Shown piece by piece: positions 7,310 to 15,590 of a DNA stretch of 27,808 nt. Within the stretch, counting starts at the first letter, position 1. The number at the start of each line of letters is the position of its first letter. A program made the translations under genes and the position numbers. Under the pieces are notes generated by a model. That model ran no database searches. It saw only the letters and a list, made by a program, of their open reading frames with translations, and was not told the origin of the DNA. The stretch comes from Pseudomonadota bacterium (lineage in GTDB: Bacteria > Pseudomonadota > Alphaproteobacteria > Rhizobiales > Devosiaceae), in the NCBI GenBank assembly GCA_023431205.1, contig JAEYXQ010000183.1, forward strand, positions 1 through 27,808, given 5' to 3'.

Positions 7310-9025
7310 ATGAACAGGTTCGTACTCTGCCTTGCTGCCGCCTTGGCTGGCACTGCACCGGTTGTGCCGGTCACGGCTCAGGAACTCACCGCAGGACTGG
7401 CAGTATCGCCGGTCGTGATCGCCCCGCCTGCAACACCGCTAGCGGCCACCATCAAGGCCGGACTGTCCGCTGCCTACTACAGCGCTGCCCGCGACTCCGC
7501 AGCCTACCGCGAGGGACAGGACCTCTATTTCTTCTATGGCGCTCGCCACTTCGAACCGATCTGGCTCGATGAGGCCGGCGACGGCAAGGTGGCGTTCTCG
7601 GCTAGCGCGCAGCGCATCATGCGCCTGTTCGGTGAAGCCGCCGCCCTGGGCCTTGATCCGGCCGACTACCTGACGCCGGATCTCGAACTCGCTTCCGCTG
7701 GCACCGATCCGGCCAGCCTTGCAGCGCTGGAGACCCGGTTCTCGGCAGCCGTAATGCGGTATGCGACGCACCTCTATACCGGCAGGGTCGACCCGCGGAA
7801 GGTGAACCCGCTGCTCGACATCGCGCCCAAGTCTCTTGATGAGTCCGCCATTTTGATGGAGCTGGCCTCATCGGACCAGCCGGAAACCGTGCTGGCAGCA
7901 CTCGAGCCGACCCACCCGCAATACCTCGCGCTCAAGGCGGCGCTCGCCAGCTTCGACGACAGCGGCGCCAACCGCCCGCCGCAGCTTGCCGAGGGGCCCA
8001 CCCTGCGCTCCGGCATGAGCGATCCGCGCGTGCCGATGCTGCGTACCCGCCTCGAGCTTCCGACCAGCGACAGCCTCGTCTATGACGACGCCCTGGTCGA
8101 GGCGGTGAAATCCTTCCAGACCGCCCATTCCCTTGATGTCGACGGCGCCGTCGGCCCCGCGACCCGCTCCGCCCTCAACGGTGGCGTACCTGTGAGCCGG
8201 GCCGACATTGTCGCCAACATGGAGCGCTGGCGCTGGATGCCGCGCGAACTCGGCGCGTTCCACGTCTTCGTCAACATCCCCGAGTTCCGGCTGCGCATCA
8301 ATCGCGATGGCGTCGAGGAATACACCACCCGCGTCGTGGTCGGCACGGTCAAGAACCAGACCCCCATCTTCTCCGACAGCATCCGCCACCTGGTGGTGAA
8401 CCCGTACTGGAACGTGCCCAGTTCCATCATCCGCGGCGAGGTCGCCCCGGCGGTGCTGCGCAATCCGGGTTATCTCGATAGCCAGAACATGGACCTGCTC
8501 TACAACGGCAGTCCGGTGAGCCCCTGGCAGGTCAACTGGAGCATGGTCAGCACCTCCAACTTCCCGTTCCGGGTGCGTCAGCGGCCCGGTCCGGGCAATG
8601 CCCTGGGCCAGATCAAGTTCCTGTTCCCCAACAAGCACGACGTCTATCTGCACGACACGCCGTCCAAGTCTCTGTTCGCCCGCGACGCCCGGGCCTTCAG
8701 CCATGGCTGCGTCCGCGTCGAGAACCCGATGGAGTTCGCCGGCGCGCTGATGGCCAACGAGTCCGATATCTCGCGCGCCAGCCTCGAAGCCATGTTCGGT
8801 TCGAGCGAGCGCTGGGTGAACCCGACGCAGCAGATTCCCGTCCACCTCGCCTACTTCACCGTCAAGGTGACCGAGGCCGGGGAGCTGGTTTCCTTTGGCG
8901 ACGTCTATGGTCACAACGCGGCTCTGATCGAGGCGATGGGCCTCAGGAAGCTGCCCGAACTCGCCACCGAAATCGTCGCGGCCGCCGAGCCAATGCCTGC
9001 CGCGGCCAACGCCCTCTCCCCCTGA
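7310..9025 (+). CDS. Exported L,D-transpeptidase (YcbB/LdtD-like, YkuD domain)
   Basis: Periplasmic enzyme that makes 3-3 cross-links in peptidoglycan or attaches proteins to it. It has 571 residues. The start at 7310 is chosen over 7253 because GGGAG lies 5 bases upstream and it gives a clean signal peptide (MNRFVLCLAAALAGTAPV, cleavage near ...VTAQE). A scaffold-like region is followed by a peptidoglycan-binding domain (around 240-285, with SFQTAHSLDVDGAVGPATR). The YkuD catalytic domain has HGCVRV with His465, Cys467 and Arg469, and YLHDTPSKSLF upstream. Overall order and length match the YcbB subfamily rather than short ErfK proteins. It sits between the sigma-54 regulator and a DUF882 gene on one strand, 131 bases after the regulator stop. 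Confidence 0.93.
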   Translation: MNRFVLCLAAALAGTAPVVPVTAQELTAGLAVSPVVIAPPATPLAATIKAGLSAAYYSAARDSAAYREGQDLYFFYGARHFEPIWLDEAGDGKVAFSASAQRIMRLFGEAAALGLDPADYLTPDLELASAGTDPASLAALETRFSAAVMRYATHLYTGRVDPRKVNPLLDIAPKSLDESAILMELASSDQPETVLAALEPTHPQYLALKAALASFDDSGANRPPQLAEGPTLRSGMSDPRVPMLRTRLELPTSDSLVYDDALVEAVKSFQTAHSLDVDGAVGPATRSALNGGVPVSRADIVANMERWRWMPRELGAFHVFVNIPEFRLRINRDGVEEYTTRVVVGTVKNQTPIFSDSIRHLVVNPYWNVPSSIIRGEVAPAVLRNPGYLDSQNMDLLYNGSPVSPWQVNWSMVSTSNFPFRVRQRPGPGNALGQIKFLFPNKHDVYLHDTPSKSLFARDARAFSHGCVRVENPMEFAGALMANESDISRASLEAMFGSSERWVNPTQQIPVHLAYFTVKVTEAGELVSFGDVYGHNAALIEAMGLRKLPELATEIVAAAEPMPAAANALSP

Positions 9026-9131
9026 ACCACGTCCCGGTAGGATTCGCTTAACAATTTCGCCTTGGTGGCGCCGCTATTTCGGCGCTATGACTTTCTCGTG
9101 AGGAGTTGGGTCGCCAAGGCTTCAGAGTTGG

Positions 9132-9166
9132 TTAGCGTTAATCAATTGGCTCCAATTGAGCGCTAA
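9132..9166. promoter_or_regulatory. Long imperfect inverted repeat just upstream of the DUF882 gene
   Basis: Outer arms TTAGCG (9132-9137) and CGCTAA (9161-9166) enclose inner arms CAATTGG (9143-9149) and CCAATTG (9152-9158), with a 2-base centre. It ends 9 bases before the annotated ATG, where a ribosome site would be, and is AT-rich in a GC-rich setting. It could be a repressor or activator operator, or an RNA hairpin controlling translation. No family of binding protein can be assigned. Confidence 0.45.
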
Positions 9167-9175
9167 TCTGCCGCG

Positions 9176-10945
9176 ATGTTTAGGCGTATCCGGGCAGAGT
9201 TCAGCGTGACGGGGACTTCCTTCTTGAGCTGGCACCATATCGTGCGGTTGTTCATGGCCGCCCTTATGAGCATCACCGTCATCCTGCCGCAGGCGGCAGT
9301 ACCGGCCTATGGGGCCAGCGAACGCGCGCTCTATCTCTATTACACCCACACCCGCGAGACGGCGCGTATCGTTTTCAAGCGCAACGGACAGTTCGTTCAG
9401 TCCGGGCTGAACGAACTCAACCATTTCCTGCGCGACTGGCGCCGCAACGAACCGGCCAAGATGGATCCGCGCCTGTTCGACCTGGTCTGGGAAGTCTACC
9501 AGGAAGTCGGCGCCAGCCAGCCGGTCCACATCGTCTCGGCGTACCGTTCGCCCGCCACCAACGAGATGCTGCGCCAGAGTTCGTCGGGCGTTGCCGAGAA
9601 CTCGCAGCACACCAAGGGCAATGCCATGGATTTCTTTATCCCGGGCGTTCCCCTCACCCGGCTCCGGGCCGTGGCGATGAAGAAGCAGGTCGGCGGCGTC
9701 GGCTACTATCCAACCTCGGGCAGCCCGTTCGTCCACCTGGATACCGGCTCGGTCCGCGCCTGGCCGCGGATGACCCGCGCGCAGTTGCAGGATCTCTTCC
9801 CCGACGGCAAGACCATGCACCTGCCCACCGACGGCAAGCCGCTCTCGCAGCAGGGCTATCAGGTGGCGCTCGCCGAGTGGAAGCGCTGCCACTCCTATCC
9901 GTGTAACGGCGGCTCGTCGTCCGGCACCGCCGTGGCGGACGCAGGCTCGGGCCGCACGCTGATGGACATGCTCTTCGGTGGCAAGGACGCCCCCGCATCC
10001 GCAGCGGCCGCACCGTCGGCGCCGGTACAGATGGCAGCAACCGCGCCGCAGCCGGCTCCCGCTCCGACAGCCCCGACGACGCCGGCAGCGCAGGCCGTCG
10101 CCCCCATTCCCTTCATGCGTCCGGCGTCCCTGGGCGGGCCAACGCTTGCCGCCGCCGCAGCACAGCAGCCCGAACCCACCGCGCCGGAGCTCCCCTTCTC
10201 GACCGTCGGCAGTGCGCCGCTCTCGGAAGACGAACTCACCGAACCCAAGTTCGTCCCCTTCCCCGTTCTCAAGTCCGCGGCCCTGCAGCAGGCAACCGCC
10301 GCAGGGGCTTCCTCGGAGGACGCCGTGACCGCCATTGCCGCGGTTGCCGCACCCTTCCCGCAGCCGCGCGTGATCATGAGCGAGCCGCCGGCCGGTCAGG
10401 CCGTTACCGCTTACCTTCCGCCCATGCCGCAGGACCCTGGGGCCCAGCGCGCCCTTGAAGCCCTGATCGAGCAGGGTACTGCAACTGCCGCAGCGCCGAC
10501 ACCTGCACAGCCAAACCCGCTGTCGCGCCTGCCGGGGCTGCCCTCGGGGCCAGGCGCCGCCATGGGTCTGCATGCTTCGCTCGGAGTCCCCTCCGGCACC
10601 ACGGCACCGCGCGATCCGCTCTTCGCCGGCACCTTTGGGGCCGCAGCCCTCAGCAGCAATGATACGGTTGCCAACGCGCTCGCCGAGCACGTGGCGCGCA
10701 CCCGGAGCGACATGCGCGCCCCGCACCTGGTCGCCCCCGACCTCGAACATGTTGCCGACATCTTCCTCACCCCGGCGGCGCTGACCTCGAGCCATTTCGC
10801 CGTGATCCATGATCACGACGAGGCCGATTTCGACCCGACCCCGGACATGGGCCGCTACGTGCCCGTGCTCGGGCCGGGCGGCAATCCGCGCGATCTGCCG
10901 CTTCAGGCGTTTGGCTCCGTCGCGCCGATAGCGCTCGGCAACTGA
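9176..10945 (+). CDS. Exported DUF882 / YcbK-like (M15 peptidase fold) protein with long Ala/Pro tail
   Basis: Predicted periplasmic protein of 589 residues. A signal sequence or anchor lies near residues 24-47 (LFMAALMSITVILPQAA), and a DUF882 domain covers about 47-240. That domain keeps the zinc-site pattern of M15-type peptidases: SAYRSP, then His145 and Asp152 in HTKGNAMDF, then His187 in FVHLDTG. Relatives are thought to act on peptidoglycan. About 340 C-terminal residues are low complexity, rich in Ala, Pro and Thr, with no recognised domain. No clear ribosome site precedes the ATG at 9176; an in-frame GTG at 9242 would give a shorter, conventional signal peptide. It lies about 150 bases after the L,D-transpeptidase gene, consistent with a cell-wall pair. 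Confidence 0.85.
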   Translation: MFRRIRAEFSVTGTSFLSWHHIVRLFMAALMSITVILPQAAVPAYGASERALYLYYTHTRETARIVFKRNGQFVQSGLNELNHFLRDWRRNEPAKMDPRLFDLVWEVYQEVGASQPVHIVSAYRSPATNEMLRQSSSGVAENSQHTKGNAMDFFIPGVPLTRLRAVAMKKQVGGVGYYPTSGSPFVHLDTGSVRAWPRMTRAQLQDLFPDGKTMHLPTDGKPLSQQGYQVALAEWKRCHSYPCNGGSSSGTAVADAGSGRTLMDMLFGGKDAPASAAAAPSAPVQMAATAPQPAPAPTAPTTPAAQAVAPIPFMRPASLGGPTLAAAAAQQPEPTAPELPFSTVGSAPLSEDELTEPKFVPFPVLKSAALQQATAAGASSEDAVTAIAAVAAPFPQPRVIMSEPPAGQAVTAYLPPMPQDPGAQRALEALIEQGTATAAAPTPAQPNPLSRLPGLPSGPGAAMGLHASLGVPSGTTAPRDPLFAGTFGAAALSSNDTVANALAEHVARTRSDMRAPHLVAPDLEHVADIFLTPAALTSSHFAVIHDHDEADFDPTPDMGRYVPVLGPGGNPRDLPLQAFGSVAPIALGN

Positions 10946-11061
10946 ACCGCCCGGCTTCCGGCGCATTATCACAGAAATGGGGAGCCCCGCTCGGCAGATT
11001 GCATTGGGTGAACGGCGAGCCTAAGTATTGCCCTTCCGATCCGGAATAGGACCTGAAACAC

Positions 11062-12996
11062 TTGGCCGCAGAAAAACCCCAGACGCCGCTGCTCGACACC
11101 ATCAGTTCCCCGGCGGATCTGCGAGCCCTCCCCCGCGAAGACCTCCGTCAGCTCGCCGACGAACTCCGCACCGAGATGATCGAAGCCGTGTCGGTGACCG
11201 GCGGCCATCTGGGGGCCGGTCTGGGCGTAGTGGAATTGACGGTGGCGCTGCATGCCATTTTCGACACCCCGCACGACCGCATCATCTGGGACGTCGGCCA
11301 CCAGGCCTATCCGCACAAAATTCTGACTGGCCGCCGCGACCGCATTCGCACCCTGCGCCAGAAGGGCGGACTCTCCGGCTTCACCCGGCGCGCCGAGAGT
11401 GAGTACGACCCGTTCGGCGCCGGCCATTCCTCGACGTCGATTTCAGCCGGCCTCGGCATGGCCGTTGCCAGCGACCTGCTCGACACCCGGCGCAACGTCG
11501 TGGCGGTGATCGGCGATGGCGCCATGTCCGCCGGCATGGCCTACGAGGCGATGAACAATGCCGGGGCCATGGATGCACGGCTGATCGTCATCCTCAACGA
11601 CAACGACATGTCGATCGCCCCGCCGACCGGAGCACTGCGCAGCTACCTTGCGCGGCTGGTCTCCGGCCCGGTCTATCGCGGCACCCGCGAAGCGGCCAAG
11701 GCCGTGGTGTCCAAGCTCCCGCCCTTCCTCCACGAGCCGGCCCGCAAGACCGAGGAGTTCGCCCGCTCCTTCCTGACCGGCGGCACCCTCTTCGAGGAAC
11801 TAGGCTTTTACTATATCGGCCCCATCGATGGTCACGATCTCGACCATCTGCTGCCGATCCTCGAGAACGTGCGCGATGCGGAAGAGGGCCCGATCCTCAT
11901 CCACGTTGTGACCAAGAAGGGCAAGGGCTACGGGCCGGCCGAGAACTCGGCCGACAAGTACCACGGCGTTGCCAAGTTCAATGTCATCACCGGCGCCCAG
12001 GCCAAGGCGCCCTCCAACGCGCCCTCCTACACGGCGGTGTTCGCCGAGAGCCTGATCCAGGAGGCCAATGACGACCCGCGCATCGTCGCCATCAATGCGG
12101 CCATGCCCAACGGCACCGGGCTCGACAAGTTCTCAGAGGTGCATCCGACCCGCTGTTTCGACGTCGGCATCGCCGAACAGCATGCGGTGACCTTTGCGGC
12201 GGGTCTTGCCAGCGAAGGCATGCGCCCGTTCTGCGCCATCTACTCGACCTTCCTCCAGCGTGCCTACGACCAGGTCGTGCATGATGTAGCCATCCAGGGC
12301 CTGCCGGTCCGCTTCGCCATCGATCGCGCCGGCTATGTCGGCGCCGATGGCCCGACCCACGCCGGCAACTATGACAGCGCCTATCTTGGTGCCATCCCGA
12401 ACATGGTGCTGATGGCCGCGGCCGACGAGGCCGAGCTTCGCCACATGGTGGCAACCGCGGCCGGATACGATGATGGCCCCATCGCCTTCCGCTATCCGCG
12501 CGGGGATGGTGTGGGCGTCGACATGCCCGCTCGTGGCGAACGTCTGCCGATCGGCAAGGGTCGCATCATGCGTGAGGGCAATACCGTGGCGCTGTTGAGC
12601 TATGGCACTCGCCTCTCGGAAGTGCTGGCGGCAGCCGACAAGCTTGCGGCTTTGGGCTTCAACCCCACCGTTGCCGATGCGCGCTTCATGAAGCCGCTCG
12701 ACGCCGAACTGATCGCCGACCTTGCTGGCCGCCACGACCTGCTGATCACGGCAGAAGAAAGTGGCATCGGCGGCTTCGGCAGCCATGTGGCGACCTTCCT
12801 CGCCAGCAACGGCCTGCTCGACGGCAAGCTGCGCTTCCGCCCGCTGATGATCCCCGACACCTTCGTAGAGCATGCGTCCCAGGCCGACATGTATGCCGAG
12901 GCCGGGCTCGACCGGGCCGGCATTGTCGCTACGGCACTGACGACCCTCGGATATGACGAAGCCGCCATGGCGGCGGCTTTGGCAAAGATCAGCTGA
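11062..12996 (+). CDS. dxs: 1-deoxy-D-xylulose-5-phosphate synthase
   Basis: First enzyme of the MEP isoprenoid pathway. It joins pyruvate and glyceraldehyde 3-phosphate using thiamine diphosphate, in the cytoplasm. It has 644 residues, normal for Dxs. The N-terminal signature TPLLDTISSPADLR is present. The thiamine site GDGAMSAGMAYEAMNNAG begins near residue 151, and catalytic Glu372 lies in VGIAEQHAVTFAAG; the C-terminal transketolase domain is complete. The start is TTG: an in-frame TAG at 11047-11049 blocks upstream starts, and the first internal ATG lies well inside the conserved domain. AGGA is about 10 bases upstream, a weak ribosome site. It follows the DUF882 gene after 116 bases and converges on gapR. 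Confidence 0.97.
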   Translation: MAAEKPQTPLLDTISSPADLRALPREDLRQLADELRTEMIEAVSVTGGHLGAGLGVVELTVALHAIFDTPHDRIIWDVGHQAYPHKILTGRRDRIRTLRQKGGLSGFTRRAESEYDPFGAGHSSTSISAGLGMAVASDLLDTRRNVVAVIGDGAMSAGMAYEAMNNAGAMDARLIVILNDNDMSIAPPTGALRSYLARLVSGPVYRGTREAAKAVVSKLPPFLHEPARKTEEFARSFLTGGTLFEELGFYYIGPIDGHDLDHLLPILENVRDAEEGPILIHVVTKKGKGYGPAENSADKYHGVAKFNVITGAQAKAPSNAPSYTAVFAESLIQEANDDPRIVAINAAMPNGTGLDKFSEVHPTRCFDVGIAEQHAVTFAAGLASEGMRPFCAIYSTFLQRAYDQVVHDVAIQGLPVRFAIDRAGYVGADGPTHAGNYDSAYLGAIPNMVLMAAADEAELRHMVATAAGYDDGPIAFRYPRGDGVGVDMPARGERLPIGKGRIMREGNTVALLSYGTRLSEVLAAADKLAALGFNPTVADARFMKPLDAELIADLAGRHDLLITAEESGIGGFGSHVATFLASNGLLDGKLRFRPLMIPDTFVEHASQADMYAEAGLDRAGIVATALTTLGYDEAAMAAALAKIS

Positions 12997-13016
12997 TGGT
13001 GTTCTGGCCGCGTGCG

Positions 13017-13037
13017 GGCCGGGGAGTTGCCCCGGCC
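13017..13037. terminator. Hairpin between convergent dxs and gapR
   Basis: GGCCGGGG (13017-13024) pairs with CCCCGGCC (13030-13037) across a 5-base loop, 20 bases after the dxs stop and 13 bases from the gapR stop. Placement between convergent genes suggests a shared terminator. Neither side has a T tract, so intrinsic termination would be weak. Confidence 0.5.
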
Positions 13038-13050
13038 GCTCACGCCTGCG

Positions 13051-13314
13051 TCAGTCGTCGGACGGCGCGTTCTGCATTCCGAGCGCGCTCATATAGAGAT
13101 CCAGCAGCGCTTCCTGCTCCATCCGCTCATTGGCATCCTGCTTGCGGATGCGGATGATTTGGCGGAGGATCTTGATGTCGAAGCCGTTTCCCTTGGCCTC
13201 GGCGTAGATTTCCTTGATGTCGGCGGCAATGGCCGCCTTTTCTTCTTCCATGCGCTCGATGCGCTCGACGAACGCCCTGAGCTGGTCCTGGGCAACGCTG
13301 TCTTCGACGGCCAT
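13051..13314 (-). CDS. gapR: GapR family (DUF2312) nucleoid-associated protein
   Basis: An 87-residue protein of the DUF2312 family. The Caulobacter member, GapR, coats AT-rich or overtwisted DNA in front of replication and transcription forks and supports chromosome replication and cell division. The N-terminal half is a strong coiled coil (QLRAFVERIERMEEEKAAIA). The conserved stretch AKGNGFDIKILRQIIRIRK follows and a short C-terminal helix ends the protein, matching family length and layout. AGGAAGG lies a few bases upstream of the ATG at 13314. It is divergent from the DUF1036 gene and convergent with dxs. Two GTTCAACCC copies lie 27 and 50 bases upstream of its start codon. Confidence 0.93.
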   Translation of the reverse strand: MAVEDSVAQDQLRAFVERIERMEEEKAAIAADIKEIYAEAKGNGFDIKILRQIIRIRKQDANERMEQEALLDLYMSALGMQNAPSDD

Positions 13315-13340
13315 GCTGCTTCCTTCCTGTATTGGCGCCC

Positions 13341-13372
13341 GTTCAACCCTAGCCCAGCCGGCGGTTCAACCC
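13341..13372. repeat. Direct repeat GTTCAACCC in gapR upstream region
   Basis: Two identical 9-base copies, at 13341-13349 and 13364-13372, start 23 bases apart, close to two helical turns. They lie just upstream of the gapR ATG (13314), in the divergent region shared with the DUF1036 gene. They could be a tandem protein-binding site or fall in the leader; nothing further can be said. Confidence 0.3.
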
Positions 13373-13482
13373 CTTTGTCAGGCAATCCACATGCACGGCT
13401 GCATACCCGTATTTCGGTCAAATAGCCGTCCTAGCCATTGACCCCGCCAGCCCCTTGCGGTCAAACACCCGGAGGTTTTCCA

Positions 13483-14088
13483 GTGCACGCCGGCTCCCGC
13501 TTGTCTCTTCTCCGTCTAGGCCTGCCCATCATCGGCGCCTTTGTCGCCATGCTCGCCTTCGCGGCACCGGCGCGGGCCGATCTGCGCGTGTGCAACGAGA
13601 CGGCCAACCTCGTCTCGGTGGCGCTCGGCTACCGCGCCGAACGCGGCTGGATGAGCGAAGGCTGGTGGCAGACGCCGGCCGGCGAATGCCGCGTGCTCTA
13701 TCAGGGCGACCTCGAACGCCGCTTCTACTACATCTATGCTGTCGACGACGTCGGCGGCGGCGCCTGGGACGGCCAGGTGTTCATGTGCACCCGCGACGAG
13801 ACCTTCACCATATTCGGGGTTGAGGATTGCCTCGCCCGCGGCTATGAGCGCACCGGGTTCTTCGAAATCGATACCCAAAGCCGTTCCGACTGGACTCTGC
13901 AGCTGACCGAGACCACCGATGCTCCGGCCGTTGTCGGGCCCGATGCCGGGGAGGATCTGGAGGACCCGGCTTTCACCATCGATCCCGATGACGTGACTGT
14001 CGAGGCGTCGGAAGACGGCGCCACGCCATCCGACGGAGCCCCCGTGCCACCCCTGCCACCGGGCAACGCCCCGCCGGCAAGCAACTGA
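13483..14088 (+). CDS. Exported DUF1036 protein
   Basis: A 201-residue secreted protein of the DUF1036 family, whose function is unknown to me. The start is GTG at 13483, chosen because GGAGG lies 7 bases upstream; an in-frame TTG at 13438 has no such site and only adds 15 residues before the signal peptide. The signal peptide (LLRLGLPIIGAFVAMLAF) is cleaved near APARA. The domain begins DLRVCNETANLVSVALGY, is rich in Trp and Tyr, and has several Cys residues (for example VFMCTRDE and VEDCLARGYE). The C-terminus is an acidic, Pro-rich tail. It precedes pyruvate kinase by 14 bases on the same strand, so it may share its mRNA. Confidence 0.88.
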   Translation: MHAGSRLSLLRLGLPIIGAFVAMLAFAAPARADLRVCNETANLVSVALGYRAERGWMSEGWWQTPAGECRVLYQGDLERRFYYIYAVDDVGGGAWDGQVFMCTRDETFTIFGVEDCLARGYERTGFFEIDTQSRSDWTLQLTETTDAPAVVGPDAGEDLEDPAFTIDPDDVTVEASEDGATPSDGAPVPPLPPGNAPPASN

Positions 14089-14102
14089 CTGGACGAAATA
14101 CG

Positions 14103-15542
14103 ATGAGACGGATGAGACGCGCAAAGATCGTCGCCACCCTCGGGCCCGCCAGCCACGAGGAAAAGATGATCGAGGAACTGGCCAAGGCCGGCGCCGACGT
14201 CTTCCGCATCAACATGAGCCATGCCAGCCACGACCTGATGCGCCAGACCGTGGAGCGCATCCGCAGCGTCGAAGCCCGGATCAAGCGGCCGCTGGGCGTT
14301 CTGGTCGACCTGCAGGGCCCCAAGCTGCGCGTCTGGAAGTTCAAGGATGGTGCCGTCAACCTGGTGGCCGGCCAAAAGTTCACCCTTGACAGCCACGAGG
14401 ACGACCAGGGCAATTCCGAGCGCGTCTACCTGCCCCACCCCGAAATCATCGAAAGCGTCTCGGTCGGTGACCGTCTGCTGCTCGACGACGGCAAGCTGCA
14501 GCTCAAGGCGACCCGCGTCGGCGGCGGCGCCATCGAGACCGAAGTGGTCTATGGCGGCAAGCTCAGCGACAAGAAGGGCGTCTCCCTGCCCGACACCCTG
14601 CTGCCGACCGGCGCCCTCACCGAGAAGGATCACGCCGACCTCCTCGCCGGGCTCGGTGCAGAAGCCGACTGGATCGCCCTCAGCTTCGTCCAGCGCCCCG
14701 AGGACATCATCGACGTCCGCAAGATCGTCCAGGGTCGCGCCGGCGTCATGGCCAAGATCGAAAAGCCCCAGGCCATCGAGCGCCTCGAGGAGATCGTCAA
14801 GCTCTCCGACGCCATCATGGTGGCGCGCGGCGACCTCGGCGTCGAACTGCCGCTCGAAACCGTGCCGGGCCTGCAGAAGCGCATGATCCGCATGTGCCGC
14901 CGCTACGGCAAGCCGGTGGTGGTTGCCACCCAGATGCTGGAGTCGATGATCACCTCGCCGGTGCCGACCCGCGCCGAAGTGTCGGACGTCTCCATCGCCG
15001 TGTTCGAAGGCGCCGACGCCATCATGCTGTCGGCGGAATCCGCCTCCGGCCAGTACCCGATCGAAGCGGTGTCGACCATGAACAAGGTCGCCGCCGCCGT
15101 CGAGAGCGACGCCAACTATCGCGGCATCATCCGTGCCGCCCAGACCGAGCCGGAAGCCACCGCGGCCGACGCCATTTCGGCGGCGACCCGCCAGGTTGCC
15201 GAAACGCTCGACCTCGCCGCCATCGTCACCTACACGGCCTCCGGCTCCACCGGCATCCGCGCCGCCCGCGAGCGGCCCAACAAGCCGATCATCGCCCTGT
15301 CGCCCAATCTCCGGACCATCCGCCGCCTGTCGGTGGTGTGGGGCATCCATTGCGTCCAGACCGAGGATGCGGTGAACCTCGAGGATATGGTCGATCGCGC
15401 CTGCGTCATCGCCTACCAGGAGGGCTTCGCCCGCCCCGGCGACCGCATCGCCATCACCGCTGGCGTGCCGCTGGGCACCCCCGGCGCCACCAACATGCTG
15501 CGCATCGCCTTCGTTCGCCAGGACGGCGCCGGCTCCAGCTGA
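14103..15542 (+). CDS. pyk: Pyruvate kinase
   Basis: Last step of glycolysis: phosphoenolpyruvate and ADP to pyruvate and ATP, in the cytoplasm. It has 479 residues, normal length. The N-terminal RRAKIVATLGPAS is present, with substrate and nucleotide contacts RINMSHASHD and VDLQGPKLR. The active-site strand MAKIEKPQAIERL holds the catalytic Lys and Mg-binding Glu, followed by VARGDLGVELP and the signature ATQMLESMI. A C-terminal allosteric-type domain is complete. The ATG at 14103 has only a weak ribosome site, and an ATG three codons later is equally possible. It may be cotranscribed with the DUF1036 gene 14 bases upstream. It converges on the hydrolase gene at 15591. Confidence 0.97.
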   Translation: MRRMRRAKIVATLGPASHEEKMIEELAKAGADVFRINMSHASHDLMRQTVERIRSVEARIKRPLGVLVDLQGPKLRVWKFKDGAVNLVAGQKFTLDSHEDDQGNSERVYLPHPEIIESVSVGDRLLLDDGKLQLKATRVGGGAIETEVVYGGKLSDKKGVSLPDTLLPTGALTEKDHADLLAGLGAEADWIALSFVQRPEDIIDVRKIVQGRAGVMAKIEKPQAIERLEEIVKLSDAIMVARGDLGVELPLETVPGLQKRMIRMCRRYGKPVVVATQMLESMITSPVPTRAEVSDVSIAVFEGADAIMLSAESASGQYPIEAVSTMNKVAAAVESDANYRGIIRAAQTEPEATAADAISAATRQVAETLDLAAIVTYTASGSTGIRAARERPNKPIIALSPNLRTIRRLSVVWGIHCVQTEDAVNLEDMVDRACVIAYQEGFARPGDRIAITAGVPLGTPGATNMLRIAFVRQDGAGSS

Positions 15543-15590
15543 TCCATAAGCGCCCGCGGCGCCAGCAGTCGTCGCGGGGCGTCTCCCCCG

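Noticed and set aside
9068..9085. Hairpin GCGCCG/CGGCGC after the L,D-transpeptidase gene
   Set aside because: Short stem and no T run; too weak to call a terminator.
9232..9247. Possible sigma-54 promoter (TGGCAC...TGC)
   Set aside because: The GG-to-GC spacing is one base too long and it lies inside the DUF882 reading frame.
9122..10972. 616-residue minus-strand ORF opposite the DUF882 gene
   Set aside because: The plus strand has a signal sequence and DUF882 motifs; this ORF is Arg/Gly low complexity.
13438..13482. Upstream TTG start of the DUF1036 gene
   Set aside because: No ribosome site; the GTG at 13483 has GGAGG at the right distance and directly precedes the signal peptide.
13842..15350. 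502-residue minus-strand ORF opposite pyruvate kinase
   Set aside because: Antisense to pyk, Gly/Asp/His-rich without a family signature.
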